Positions 46,966 to 56,581 of a stretch of DNA of 64,000 bases are shown one piece after another. Source of the stretch: a bacterium SCSIO 12741 (lineage in GTDB: Bacteria; Bacteroidota; Bacteroidia; Flavobacteriales_G; Salibacteraceae). The notes under the pieces are model-generated. The model made no database searches and was not told the DNA's origin. It saw only the letters and a program-made list of their open reading frames with translations. Numbering within the stretch: the stretch's first letter is position 1; every line of letters begins with the position of its first letter. Position numbers and translations under genes: made by a program. Location of the stretch: assembly GCA_024398055.1 (NCBI GenBank), contig CP073749.1, forward strand, positions 1-64,000, read 5' to 3'.

Positions 46966-48419
46966 ATGAGTAATATTCGGATAGTCGTTTATGTATTGGG
47001 CTTGCTTAGCGTTATCAATGGGCTTTTTATGCTCTTGGTTTTGCCAGTGACCATGATGGACGATTACCGGGCATTTTCCGCTTTCCTCATTTCTGGTTTG
47101 GTTTGGATGGGCTTGGGCGGATTAACTGTGTTAGCCACCCGCAATCATGAAAAAGTAATCCGAAAACGGGAAGGTTATCTCATCGTTACAACGGGTTGGC
47201 TGATTCTGGCTTTTACCGGTACCCTCCCTTTCATTTTGTCTGGTGCTATCCCATCTTTTACGGATGCCTTTTTTGAAACCATATCTGGCTACACAACTAC
47301 CGGAGCCTCGATCCTCAACGATATCGAGTCCATGCCCGATGGGATTCTCTTTTGGCGCAGTATCACGCACTGGATTGGAGGTATGGGAATTATCGTGCTT
47401 ACGATCGCCATTCTCCCCCTTTTGGGAATTGGAGGTATGGAGCTTTTCATTGCTGAATCTCCAGGTCCTTCAGCGGATAAACTACACCCCGAATTAAAGA
47501 AACAGCCAAACGACTGTGGGCCATATACGTGCTTTTTACCGGGTTGGAGACCTTGATGCTTATTGTAGGTGGAATGAGCGCCTTTGATGCAATTAACCAC
47601 GCCATGTCTACCCTATCAACTGGAGGTTTTTCCACCAAGAATGCCAGTGTGGCCTACTACGAATCCCCTTTTATCCAATGGGTGATCATCCTGTTTATGT
47701 TTATCGCAGGAATCAACTTTTCGATGACCTATTTTGCGCTAAAAGGAAACTTAGGCCGCCTCTGGAAGAATGAAGAGTTTAGGTACTATACCTTCTTAAG
47801 TATTGGTATTGGCCTGTTTGTGGGAACGGTGATTTACATCATCCATCCCGGACTGAGTTTCGAACCGGCCATGCGTGAAGCCTTCTTTCAGGTAGTAGCC
47901 ATCGGAACCACTACCGGTTTTGTGACCGGCGATTACACCAGTTGGACTCCCTTTATAACCGTTATCTTTTTCTGGCTCATGTTTACCGGTGCGTCTGCAG
48001 GATCTACCAGTGGTGGGGTGAAAGTGGTACGGCATATCATCATTTTCAAAAACAGCATTCTTGAATTAAAGAAGCTGATTCACCCTTCAGCCGTAATTCC
48101 GGTAAAGCTTAATCGCAAAGCCGTTTCAGAAGAAAGTGTATTCAACGTTCTTTCCTTCTTCCTCATTTACCTCATGATCTTCATCATTGGAGCCGTGGTT
48201 ATGGCTTCAACAGGATTGGATTTTAAAACCGCCATTGGAGCATCTATTGCCTGTGTAGGTAATATCGGACCTGGATTGGGGAATGTGGGACCGCTGGATA
48301 ACTATGCAGCCATTTCTCCTTTTGGCAAATGGTTTCTTTCCTTTTTGATGTTGCTTGGACGTTTGGAGTTGTTCACCGTTTTGATTTTGCTCACGCCATT
48401 CTTCTGGCGGAAGAACTGA
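46966..48419 (+). pseudogene. trkH: Trk potassium transporter TrkH, frameshifted
   Basis: Two frames make one channel-like transporter of about 485 residues. The first holds the P-loop FFETISGYTTTGASIL and FWRSITHWIGGMGIIVL; the second has MSTLSTGGFSTKN, FFQVVAIGTTTGFVTGDY and VGNIGPGLGNVG, giving all four selectivity-filter loops. The break is at AAA 47496-47498, where four A would give HPELKETAKRLWAIYVLFTG, the normal TrkH sequence. Because trkA, the rest of trkH and the channel downstream are intact, a sequencing deletion is likely. It moves K+ inward across the inner membrane. Confidence 0.9.
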
Positions 48420-48470
48420 TCGGGGTAAGAACCCATCTCATTTTCTCATTTTAACTATACTTGTTCTATC

Positions 48471-49292
48471 ATGGAGCAAAACCGCCCACCTTGGAAGGAT
48501 AAAGTACACGAGGTCATTTTTGGTCATCACACCCTGGCTGGAAGAACCTTCGATGTCGCCTTGTTGATCACCATTCTGATGAGTCTTGCCGTAATTATGC
48601 TGGATAGTGTTTCCAGTATTGAACAGAAGTATGGCTTTTGGCTCGATATTCTGGAATGGCTGTTTACCGGTTTATTTACCATTGAATACATCCTTCGCAT
48701 TCTAACCGCACATAATCCAAAACGCTACGTTACCAGCTTCTTTGGAATTATTGATCTCCTCTCCACCATTCCAACCTACTTCGGATTGTTTTTTGGGAGC
48801 TCTCACCTTCCCCAGGTTATCCGAACCTTTCGATTGATTCGTGTTTTCCGAATACTCGGGCTATCCTCCTACGTAGGTCAGGCCAATATGCTTGCCGAAG
48901 CCCTCAAAGCCAGTGTGCAGAAGATTATCGTCTTTTTGGTTGCTGTGGTGAGTATTAATGTGTTGTTCGGTACCATTATGTTTATGGTGGAAGGTCCGGA
49001 AAATGGATTTACGAGTATTCCGCGATCCGTTTATTGGGCCATTGTGACCATGACAACCGTAGGATATGGAGATATCGCTCCCCAAACTCCACTGGGTCAA
49101 GCTATTGCAGCTTTTGCCATGATCATAGCCTACTCCATAATCGCTGTACCCACCGGTATTGTTACGTTTAACCTCGCTAAGGCCGACGAAAAGCGAGAAA
49201 AAAAGAACGGTCCCATCACCTGTTCCAACTGCGGAAATGTGGAAGAAAAGACCGATTCAAACTTCTGTCGAAAATGCGGTGAACCGATATAA
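48471..49292 (+). CDS. Voltage-gated-type potassium channel with C-terminal zinc ribbon
   Basis: A 273-residue six-helix ion channel. S1-S3 lie in 30-108, the S4-like arginine helix is VIRTFRLIRVFRILG (116-130), and the pore carries the K+ filter TTVGYGD (195-201). S6 ends in IAVPTGIVTFNLAKADE. The last 24 residues are an added zinc ribbon: CSNCG (C251, C254) and CRKCG (C266, C269). That tail is not usual in bacterial Kv-type channels and could bind metal or a partner, gating being a guess. The gene follows trkA-trkH and completes a K+ transport cluster. Confidence 0.92.
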   Translation: MEQNRPPWKDKVHEVIFGHHTLAGRTFDVALLITILMSLAVIMLDSVSSIEQKYGFWLDILEWLFTGLFTIEYILRILTAHNPKRYVTSFFGIIDLLSTIPTYFGLFFGSSHLPQVIRTFRLIRVFRILGLSSYVGQANMLAEALKASVQKIIVFLVAVVSINVLFGTIMFMVEGPENGFTSIPRSVYWAIVTMTTVGYGDIAPQTPLGQAIAAFAMIIAYSIIAVPTGIVTFNLAKADEKREKKNGPITCSNCGNVEEKTDSNFCRKCGEPI

Positions 49293-49386
49293 GGATTTCG
49301 CAAACCCCTCTTATCGTCCTGAAAATTATGCCGTTGAAATATTATCTAAGCATTATATTTGGATTCAGTCAGAATTAAATACCGCT

Positions 49387-50103
49387 ATGAAAAAGTTATT
49401 TACCCTCGCACTTTCGGCCCTTTTAATGGGGTCAGTTGCCCAAGCCCAAGATGTGGGCATTACCGAAATTTTTGTCCTGTCGGATATTAATCCATGGACC
49501 CCTATCGACGGTGATTCCGCCGGTGTTGGAGACACCGTCGCCATCGGAATGACATTGCACAATTTTGGTTCCGGAATTTTGAACAATACCGATTCCGTTG
49601 CCATGGGTTGGAGTTTTAATGGTGTAAGCCAAGGAACTCTATCCGCACCACAGTTGGGTACCAATATTGTACCTACTCAAAGTGCAAACCTTATTGTAAA
49701 CAACTCTTATATCTTCAATCAAACTGGAGATCTTAAGATTTGTGCCTGGACTTCCTATACTCCACTTGGAGGTGATCCAAACAAAGCCAACGATACGGCT
49801 TGTAAGACTTTTAAAATCTATCAGCCATTAATGTTGTCTGACGGACAATTGGAAGTTTCTCCAATGGCTGTAAATATTAGAAGTTTTAACAGCAGCCTGG
49901 CTTTGGAATTCATTTCCCAGGATTTTCACGAGTTGAAAGTGAACCTTTACAACTTGGTTGGAAACCGCGTATTTAGCCGCGACATTGAAGTGAACGGCTC
50001 ATATACTGGCAGTTACGCTCTTGACATTCCTTCGGGAATATACATCGCTGAAATCCGTTCTGGAAACGATGTGGTAGCCACAGAAAAGATCTACTGGCGC
50101 TAA
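49387..50103 (+). CDS. T9SS-sorted secreted protein
   Basis: A 238-residue protein starting at ATG 49387 (signal MKKLFTLALSALLMGSVAQAQ). A longer frame upstream overlaps the channel gene and is not needed. The middle resembles a CARDB-like beta domain (NPWTPIDGDSAGVGDTVAIG ... LNNTDSVAMGWSFNGVSQG). The C-terminal 80 residues form a type A-like sorting domain (LKVNLYNLVGNRVFSRDIEV, IPSGIYIAEIRSGN, EKIYWR). It is similar in layout to the next gene (50283), likely a duplicated pair. Confidence 0.82.
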   Translation: MKKLFTLALSALLMGSVAQAQDVGITEIFVLSDINPWTPIDGDSAGVGDTVAIGMTLHNFGSGILNNTDSVAMGWSFNGVSQGTLSAPQLGTNIVPTQSANLIVNNSYIFNQTGDLKICAWTSYTPLGGDPNKANDTACKTFKIYQPLMLSDGQLEVSPMAVNIRSFNSSLALEFISQDFHELKVNLYNLVGNRVFSRDIEVNGSYTGSYALDIPSGIYIAEIRSGNDVVATEKIYWR

Positions 50104-50128
50104 GATTATAGCACCACTTATACTGAAA

Positions 50129-50161
50129 AAGGCCCTCTTGTAAAAGGAGGGCCTTTTTTTA
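50129..50161 (+). terminator. Strong terminator after the 49387 gene
   Basis: AAGGCCCTC pairs with GAGGGCC and a downstream T, giving a GC-rich stem with a short loop, followed by a run of seven T. Confidence 0.88.
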
Positions 50162-50221
50162 TGTGAAAATGTTGCGATTTGAACCAACCCTAGGTAAAAG
50201 TCCGCTGTTAGTTTCGACAAT

Positions 50222-50248
50222 CGCGATCCATAAATCGCGGTATTTTTT
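50222..50248 (+). other. Hairpin plus T run in the leader of the 50283 gene
   Basis: CGCGAT (50222-50227) pairs with ATCGCG (50234-50239) around CCATAA, followed by GTATTTTTTT. This looks like a second weak terminator only 35 bases before the start codon, so it may act as an attenuator or as part of a promoter leader. Confidence 0.4.
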
Positions 50249-50282
50249 TGAATAACACGGCTTCGGCCCTAAAAAACATGTC

Positions 50283-51380
50283 ATGCAAAAATTTGCACTA
50301 CTTATTTTTACACTTTTACTTACCTCTACAGGAATTCTCCAGGCACAGACTTACGATGTTGCCATGGGAACTCTTTTCTCACCAGCCAACAACGACACAA
50401 TCAGCAACAACATCGAAGTAATCCGTTTTTCTTACACCAACAATGGTGATACCCTAAAGGGTGCCAATGGTGATACTGTACGTTTTGTTATGTACGTAGA
50501 TGGAACTCGCTACTTGACTTTAACCCGTGACATGAGTACTGACTTTAACGCTGGTGCTACTGATACGGTATCTGCCCTTTCCGTATTCTCTAACATCGCT
50601 CCAGGAGTACACAACTTCTGTATCGTTTCTACTTTGGTAGGTCAGTCAGACAACAACGCTAACAACGATACCATTTGCTCCTCTACTACTGTAGAAGCTT
50701 TTGATCTTTCTGTACAATCTTTCGCAATTGACACTCCAGCGTTGAATCCTGGTGATTCAGTTGAAATCGGAACGGCTATCAACGCTATTTCTTTAACTGT
50801 TCGCAACAACGGAAACGTGACTTTCTTGGGTCAGTTTGACTTCAACTCTCAGAGCTTGATTCTTCCATTTTCTATTACCGTTGATGGCGCTACAAGCAAC
50901 TTGCGTATTACAAGTACTCAGCAGAACCCAATTAACATTGGCCCTGGACAAACAACTACCATCCGTGGAAGTATTCGTTCCTTAGGTCTAACTGCTCCTA
51001 CCACGGTTAAGAACTTCGACATCTGTATGGCTACCGAATTGGCTATCGATGGTGACAGTACTAATGATTCTTCTTGCGAAACTTACAAGACTTTCGAGCA
51101 AGCTACACAGCCTAACTCTGTAAGCGAGCTGAACAACGATGGAAACTGGAACATTTTGTCTGCTAATCAAACTTTGACTTTGACTGGTATGGCTCAAGGT
51201 CACCAAGATTTGGAAATGCGTGTATTGTCTATGACTGGTGCTCAAATCATGAGTCAAAACATGAACGTTGAAGGCGAGGTTAACGAAGTGGTTTCTTTCC
51301 ACGCTCCTGCTGGAATTTACCTGGTACAGGTAAGCAACTCCAACGAAGTAGTTCACGCTCAGCGTGTCTATGTAAAGTAA
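50283..51380 (+). CDS. T9SS-sorted secreted protein, highly expressed codon use
   Basis: A 365-residue exported protein (signal MQKFALLIFTLLLTSTGILQAQ). Two CARDB-like beta domains follow: about 25-140 with IRFSYTNNGDTLKGANGDTV, and about 145-275 with SLTVRNNGNVTFLGQFDF. A sorting domain of about 80 residues closes it (LTLTGMAQGHQDLEMRVLSM, APAGIYLVQVSNSN, VYVK). Codon use is strongly skewed to GCT, GGT, CGT and AAC, unlike its neighbours, so it is probably made in large amounts. It is followed by a strong terminator. Confidence 0.85.
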   Translation: MQKFALLIFTLLLTSTGILQAQTYDVAMGTLFSPANNDTISNNIEVIRFSYTNNGDTLKGANGDTVRFVMYVDGTRYLTLTRDMSTDFNAGATDTVSALSVFSNIAPGVHNFCIVSTLVGQSDNNANNDTICSSTTVEAFDLSVQSFAIDTPALNPGDSVEIGTAINAISLTVRNNGNVTFLGQFDFNSQSLILPFSITVDGATSNLRITSTQQNPINIGPGQTTTIRGSIRSLGLTAPTTVKNFDICMATELAIDGDSTNDSSCETYKTFEQATQPNSVSELNNDGNWNILSANQTLTLTGMAQGHQDLEMRVLSMTGAQIMSQNMNVEGEVNEVVSFHAPAGIYLVQVSNSNEVVHAQRVYVK

Positions 51381-51407
51381 CATAAGCTTTACCTTATAAA
51401 ATGAGAG

Positions 51408-51440
51408 ATCCCTCTATCCATCGGATAGGGGGATTTTTTT
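51408..51440 (+). terminator. Terminator of the 50283 gene
   Basis: ATCCC, T and CTATCC pair with GGATAG, G and GGGAT around an ATC loop, followed by seven T. Confidence 0.88.
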
Positions 51441-51495
51441 GTGCCTGAACCAAACCAATCCTTTTCTATCTTAGCAGAACTAAAAAGAAAACACT

Positions 51496-52062
51496 ATGAT
51501 TACAGCATCAGAAGCATTGGACCGACTGAAGGAAGGTAACCAGCGATATACCCAAGACCAATTGACTCATCCTAATAGCGACCAAGACCGCAGAGCCAGT
51601 CAGGTAGGTGGTCAAGAGCCTTATGCCATTATTCTAAGTTGCGCCGATTCAAGAGTTGCTCCTGAATTGATCTTCGATAAGGGAATTGGAGAAATCTTTG
51701 TCATTCGTGTTGCTGGTAACACGGCAAACCCAAGTTCGATGGCCTCTATTGAGTACGCAGTGGCACATCTAAAAACTCCACTTATTGTGGTGTTGGGTCA
51801 CCAAAATTGTGGTGCCTGCGCAGCCGCCATCGCTGGAGGTGACAATGGACCAAACCTGAATCACCTACTTGGATTTATCAATCCAGCAGTAGAATCAGCA
51901 GGAAGCGATCAGGTGAATGACGTAGTTCGCGAAAATGCCCGTTTACAAGCCACTCAATTGTTGGCCGATTCAGCCATCATTAAGGATGCTGCTGAACAAG
52001 GAAATGTACAAATCGTTTCGGCCTACTACAGCCTCGAAAACGGTGAAGTCCACTTCGACTAA
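51496..52062 (+). CDS. Beta-class carbonic anhydrase
   Basis: A 188-residue zinc enzyme interconverting CO2 and bicarbonate. The zinc ligands are C49 in ILSCADSRV, H102 in VLGHQNCGAC and C105, with D51 and R53 as the catalytic pair. The IRVAGNTANPSSMASIEYAV motif is conserved. The protein is short and probably cytoplasmic. It may supply bicarbonate to carboxylases. It is convergent with the ettA-hisS-hutH operon, only three bases apart, with no hairpin between. Confidence 0.95.
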   Translation: MITASEALDRLKEGNQRYTQDQLTHPNSDQDRRASQVGGQEPYAIILSCADSRVAPELIFDKGIGEIFVIRVAGNTANPSSMASIEYAVAHLKTPLIVVLGHQNCGACAAAIAGGDNGPNLNHLLGFINPAVESAGSDQVNDVVRENARLQATQLLADSAIIKDAAEQGNVQIVSAYYSLENGEVHFD

Positions 52063-52065
52063 GAA

Positions 52066-53544
52066 TTAGTCGAGAAAGGCAATCGATTTTTTGATCAATA
52101 CATGCAGCTCGGTGTCCTTTTCAACGAAGGGCACCGTCTGTCTGTATACACTCACCCATTCCTCCAATTCCGGAGAACTTTTCAACGGCCTTCTAAACTC
52201 CAAGGCCTGAGCTGCATTCAGTAATTCAATTCCCAACACCCGCTGAAGGTTTTTTACCACCCGCTGACACTTGGTAGCTGCATTGGCGCCCATAGATACG
52301 TGATCTTCCTGTCCATTGGATGAATCGATGGTATCGACGGATGAAGGCGTACAAAGCTGCTTATTTTGGCTTACAATGGATGCAGCGGTGTACTGAGGAA
52401 TCATAAAACCAGAATTCAAACCTGGCTCAGCCACCAAGAAGGCCGGCAAACCACGTTGACCTGAAATCATTTTATATACCCTTCTCTCCGAAATAGAGGC
52501 CAATTCCGCACAGGCAATACTCATTTGATCAAGTACCAAGGCTAAGGGCTGTCCATGAAAGTTTCCACCGGAGATGATCTTATCCTCTTCTGGAAAAATG
52601 GTAGGGTTGTCGGTAACCGCGTTAATTTCATTTTCAACCACAGACAGGATATACTTCAAAGCGTCTTTGCTCGCCCCGTGAACCTGGGGGACACAGCGGA
52701 AGGAATAAGGATCCTGAACATGGGTTTTGCTCTGCTCAATAATTTCACTTCCAATCAGGTAATCTCGGATACGGGTGGCTGTTTCAATTTGTCCCTGGTG
52801 ATTGCGAATGTGGTGCAAACTCGGATCAAAAGGCTCGGGTCTACCGTCAAACGCATCTAAAGACAGGGCTGCAATCTTATCTGCCTTTTCAGATAGTTCG
52901 GTTGCCTTCAATAAGTTCCAAACGGCCAAGGCACTCATAAACTGAGTTCCATTTAGCAAGGCCAACCCTTCTTTAGATTGTAGCTCAATGGGTTCCCAGC
53001 CAATACTTTCCAAAACATCAGCTGCTGGTTGAATCTTTCCTTCGAAGGTTACCTCTCCTAAACCGAGAAGTGGCAAAGCCAAATGAGCCAGAGGGGCTAA
53101 ATCTCCAGAAGCACCTAAGGACCCTTGCTCGAAAACTACGGGTAGCACATTGTGGTTGTAGAAATCAATTAATCGCTCTACGGTGATCAATTGAACCCCG
53201 CTGTGGCCGTAAGAAAGACCTTGAATTTTCAAGAGCAACATCAATTTGACTACCTCAGGATCTACCTGATCACCGGTTCCACAGGCATGAGACATGACCA
53301 GGTTTTTCTGCAACTGGCTGAGGTCTTCCCGAGAAATCGAATGGTTGTACAGAGATCCGAATCCGGTATTGATTCCGTAAATCGGCTCTTCCTGGGTATC
53401 CATTTTACGATCCAGGTATTCGCGACAGGCTACAATTTTGTCACGGGCGGAATCACTTAAATGCAATAGTCGCTCCGATTGAATGATGTCACGAATCGTG
53501 GTTAGGGTTAGTCGTTCTGAGGAGATCAAATGATGAACCTTCAT
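52066..53544 (-). CDS. hutH: Histidine ammonia-lyase HutH
   Basis: HutH removes ammonia from histidine to give urocanate, the first step of histidine breakdown. The 492-residue protein has the self-cyclising MIO triad A145-S146-G147 in GSLGASGDLAPLAH. S85-H86 in LVMSHACGTG marks a histidine-type rather than tyrosine-type active site. Other motifs are GINTGFGSLYN and NFHGQPLALVLDQ. It is the last gene of ettA-hisS-hutH, ten bases from hisS. No hutU, hutI or hutG is in the window. Confidence 0.93.
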   Translation of the reverse strand: MKVHHLISSERLTLTTIRDIIQSERLLHLSDSARDKIVACREYLDRKMDTQEEPIYGINTGFGSLYNHSISREDLSQLQKNLVMSHACGTGDQVDPEVVKLMLLLKIQGLSYGHSGVQLITVERLIDFYNHNVLPVVFEQGSLGASGDLAPLAHLALPLLGLGEVTFEGKIQPAADVLESIGWEPIELQSKEGLALLNGTQFMSALAVWNLLKATELSEKADKIAALSLDAFDGRPEPFDPSLHHIRNHQGQIETATRIRDYLIGSEIIEQSKTHVQDPYSFRCVPQVHGASKDALKYILSVVENEINAVTDNPTIFPEEDKIISGGNFHGQPLALVLDQMSIACAELASISERRVYKMISGQRGLPAFLVAEPGLNSGFMIPQYTAASIVSQNKQLCTPSSVDTIDSSNGQEDHVSMGANAATKCQRVVKNLQRVLGIELLNAAQALEFRRPLKSSPELEEWVSVYRQTVPFVEKDTELHVLIKKSIAFLD

Positions 53545-53554
53545 GTATAAGCTC

Positions 53555-54889
53555 TTATTTGGATTGTAATCTTGCTATTAAATCTTGAACGGATACCGAA
53601 TCCTGGGTCCCCGCCTTCATATCTTTTACGGTTAGCAGTCCATTTTCCATTTCCTGCTCCCCTACCAAAACGACGTAAGGTACTTGCTTGTCGTTGGCAT
53701 ATTTCATCTGTTTGCGCATCTTAGCGCTATCCGGATAAATTTCGGTACGAATTCCCGCCTGCCTTAACTCTGTGGCCCACTTCATACATTGAGCCGCCTC
53801 TGCCTCCCCAAAGTTGACGAAGAGCACATCTGTGGTAGAATCCAGATCAGCTGGAAAGAGTTCCTTTTTCAAAAGCAAATCGTAAATGCGATCAGCGCCA
53901 AAGGAAACACCTACTCCGGATAGAACCAATTTGGGATCAAAAATCCCGGTTAGGTTGTCGTATCGTCCACCACCACAAATACTGGAGTTAAAATCGGGGT
54001 GAGTTACTTCGAAAATGGCTCCGGTATAGTAGTTCAATCCTCTGGCCAAAGTAGCGTCAAATTGTACTCCTTTAAGATCCAGATTTTGTACGTAGTCGAT
54101 CAAAAAGCGTAACTCTTCTACTCCCTTTTGCCCCATTTCTGAATCGGCAAATAGGTCATTCAATGCATCTAAGGCTTCAGCTCCATCCTGTGGAAGGTTG
54201 AAAACCGTTTCCAACTTTTGAATGGCCTCATCAGGAATTCCTTTTTCACGTAACTCCTTCTCTACTCCTTCGCGACCTACTTTATCCAATTTGTCCAAAG
54301 CAATGGTGATGGTCATCATGTTGTCACTCTGACCGAGAATATCGGCGATTCCCTGAAGAATTTTCCGGTTGTTCAACTTGATGGTCACTTCCGGTAATTT
54401 CAAACGGGAAAACACTTCATTGATCACCTGAATCAACTCCACCTCATTGAGCAAACTCTCCGAACCGATCATATCAATATCACATTGATAGAATTCTCGG
54501 TACCTTCCAGCTTGAGGTCGATCCGCACGCCATACCGGTTGAATCTGGTAACGCTTAAAAGGAAAACTCAATTCATTGCGGTGCTGTGCAACCATACGTG
54601 CAAAGGGTACGGTTAAGTCGTAACGCAACGCTTCCTCGGAGCGGATATCCGATCCGGCATTTTTCAATTTCTCACCACGCGGCATGATTTTGAAAATCAA
54701 GCGATCCCCTTCTTCACCGTACTTTCCCATCAGCGTTTCGGTCAACTCCATGGCAGGAGTTTCGATGGGAGCAAATCCGTAAGTATGAAATACCGATCGA
54801 ATGGTATCGAATAGGTAATTTCTCCGGCTTGCCTGGAGGGGTAAAAAATCGCGGGTCCCTTTCGGGGTATTTAGTCGTTGTTTGGCCAT
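53555..54889 (-). CDS. hisS: Histidyl-tRNA synthetase
   Basis: A class II aminoacyl-tRNA synthetase of 444 residues that charges tRNA-His. Landmarks are the opening KGTRDFLPLQASRR, motif 2 in PVWRADRPQAGRYREFYQCD, LARGLNYYTGAIFEVTHPD and SICGGGRYDNLTGIFD. The motif 3 arginine lies in GVGVSFGADRIYDLLLKK. A C-terminal anticodon-binding domain follows (about 350-440). It lies three bases after ettA and ten before hutH in one operon. Confidence 0.96.
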   Translation of the reverse strand: MAKQRLNTPKGTRDFLPLQASRRNYLFDTIRSVFHTYGFAPIETPAMELTETLMGKYGEEGDRLIFKIMPRGEKLKNAGSDIRSEEALRYDLTVPFARMVAQHRNELSFPFKRYQIQPVWRADRPQAGRYREFYQCDIDMIGSESLLNEVELIQVINEVFSRLKLPEVTIKLNNRKILQGIADILGQSDNMMTITIALDKLDKVGREGVEKELREKGIPDEAIQKLETVFNLPQDGAEALDALNDLFADSEMGQKGVEELRFLIDYVQNLDLKGVQFDATLARGLNYYTGAIFEVTHPDFNSSICGGGRYDNLTGIFDPKLVLSGVGVSFGADRIYDLLLKKELFPADLDSTTDVLFVNFGEAEAAQCMKWATELRQAGIRTEIYPDSAKMRKQMKYANDKQVPYVVLVGEQEMENGLLTVKDMKAGTQDSVSVQDLIARLQSK

Positions 54890-54892
54890 GGT

Positions 54893-56581
54893 TTAGTCTC
54901 TAACCAATTTTTTGTACTTCAATCTTTTCGGGGTAATGTCACCCAATCGTTTGCGTTTGTTCTCTTCGTATTCGGAGAAGGATCCTTCAAAGTACTTCAC
55001 CTGAGAATCGCCTTCAAAGGCCAGGATGTGCGTACAAATCCGGTCGAGGAACCAGCGGTCGTGCGAAATAACCACGGCACATCCGGCAAAGTTCTCCAAC
55101 GCTTCTTCCAAAGCACGGAGGGTGTTTACATCAATATCATTGGTAGGCTCATCGAGCAACAGCACGTTGGCCTCCATTTTCAAGGTCATAGCCAGGTGTA
55201 GACGGTTACGCTCTCCACCCGAAAGGATGTTCACCTTCTTCTGCTGATCGCCACCACCAAAGTTGAATTTGTTGACGTAAGCCCGAGAGTTGATTTTATG
55301 CGATCCGATTTCCAACCATTCGTTGCCACCGGAAATCACTTCGTATACTGTTTTGTTCTGATCGATGTCCGCGTGGGTTTGATCTACGTAGGCCACCTTA
55401 ACGGTGTCTCCCACATTAAAGCTTCCACTGTTCGGCTCTTCCAATCCCATAATCATGCGGAAAAGTGTGGTTTTACCTACACCGTTTGGACCAATGATTC
55501 CTACAATACCGTTTGGTGGTAGTTTAAAATTCAGGTCTTCGTACAACAGACGATCGTCAAATCCTTTGGAAACCTCAACAGCTTCAATAACCTCAGATCC
55601 CAAACGTGGTCCAGGTGGAATGTAGATCTCCAGGTTTTCCAATTTATCCTTGCCTTCGTCGGCCAACATTTTCTCGTAGTTAGAGATACGAGCCTTCGAT
55701 TTCGTTTGACGTGCTTTCGGAGCCATCTTCACCCATTCCAACTCTCGTTCCAGGGTTTTACGGCGTTTACTTTCCTGCTTTTCTTCCTGAGCCAATCGCT
55801 TGGCTTTTTGATCCAACCAACTGGAGTAGTTTCCTTTCCAGGGAATCCCCTCACCTCGGTCGAGTTCGAGAATCCATCCAGCTACATTATCCAGGAAGTA
55901 ACGGTCGTGAGTAATCGCGATTACCGTACCCTTATACTGTTGCAAGTGCTGCTCTAACCACCAAATGGACTCAGCATCCAAGTGGTTGGTAGGCTCATCC
56001 AGTAATAGGATATCCGGTTCTTGCAGCAACAGGCGACATAGAGCCACCCGACGTCTTTCCCCACCAGATAGGTGAGCAACCTTGGCATCAGAATCCGGAC
56101 AGCGAAGAGCATCCATGGCCACTTCCAGCTTGTTGTCCAATTCCCAGGCGTTGTGCTGTTCAATCAGGTCATTCAATTCTCCCTGGCGATCGATCAGCTT
56201 TTGCATTTTATCCGGATCTTCCATTACGGCAGGATCCATAAAAGCGTTGTTTACTTCTTCGTATTCTTTGAGTACATCTACTACTTCCTGAACACCCTCT
56301 TTTACCACTTCGATCACGGTTTTATCCGCATCCATTTCAGGTTCCTGAGCCAGGTAACCCACCGAGTAGCCTGGAGAGAAATGAATATCTCCCTGAAAGG
56401 ATTTCTCTACTCCCGCGATGATTTTCATCAAGGTTGACTTACCGGATCCGTTCAATCCAATAATTCCAATTTTCGCTCCGTAGAAAAAGGAGAGGTGAAT
56501 GTTTTTCAAAATCTGACGCTGAGGCGGAATTACCTTAGAAATTCCGATCATGCTGAATATTATCTTCTTATCGTCTGACAT
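54893..56581 (-). CDS. ettA: Energy-dependent translational throttle EttA (ABC-F ATPase)
   Basis: A 562-residue soluble ABC-F protein that binds the ribosomal E site and throttles elongation when energy is low. Two ABC modules are present. Walker A motifs are GLNGSGKST (42-50) and GPNGVGKTT. Signature motifs are LSGGERRRVALC and LSGGERNRLHLA. Walker B segments are LLLDEPTNHLDAESIWWLE and LLLDEPTNDIDVNTL. The PtIM linker between them is charged (WLDQKAKRLAQEEKQESKRR). First gene of the operon with hisS and hutH. Confidence 0.94.
   Translation of the reverse strand: MSDDKKIIFSMIGISKVIPPQRQILKNIHLSFFYGAKIGIIGLNGSGKSTLMKIIAGVEKSFQGDIHFSPGYSVGYLAQEPEMDADKTVIEVVKEGVQEVVDVLKEYEEVNNAFMDPAVMEDPDKMQKLIDRQGELNDLIEQHNAWELDNKLEVAMDALRCPDSDAKVAHLSGGERRRVALCRLLLQEPDILLLDEPTNHLDAESIWWLEQHLQQYKGTVIAITHDRYFLDNVAGWILELDRGEGIPWKGNYSSWLDQKAKRLAQEEKQESKRRKTLERELEWVKMAPKARQTKSKARISNYEKMLADEGKDKLENLEIYIPPGPRLGSEVIEAVEVSKGFDDRLLYEDLNFKLPPNGIVGIIGPNGVGKTTLFRMIMGLEEPNSGSFNVGDTVKVAYVDQTHADIDQNKTVYEVISGGNEWLEIGSHKINSRAYVNKFNFGGGDQQKKVNILSGGERNRLHLAMTLKMEANVLLLDEPTNDIDVNTLRALEEALENFAGCAVVISHDRWFLDRICTHILAFEGDSQVKYFEGSFSEYEENKRKRLGDITPKRLKYKKLVRD

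Noticed and set aside
49159-49386. N-terminal extension of the T9SS gene at 49387
   Set aside because: It overlaps the channel gene in another frame and hides the clear signal peptide that begins at 49387.
52066-53544. Tyrosine ammonia-lyase of a flexirubin-type cluster
   Set aside because: The active-site pair is Ser-His (85-86), typical of histidine ammonia-lyase, and no aryl polyene genes are nearby.
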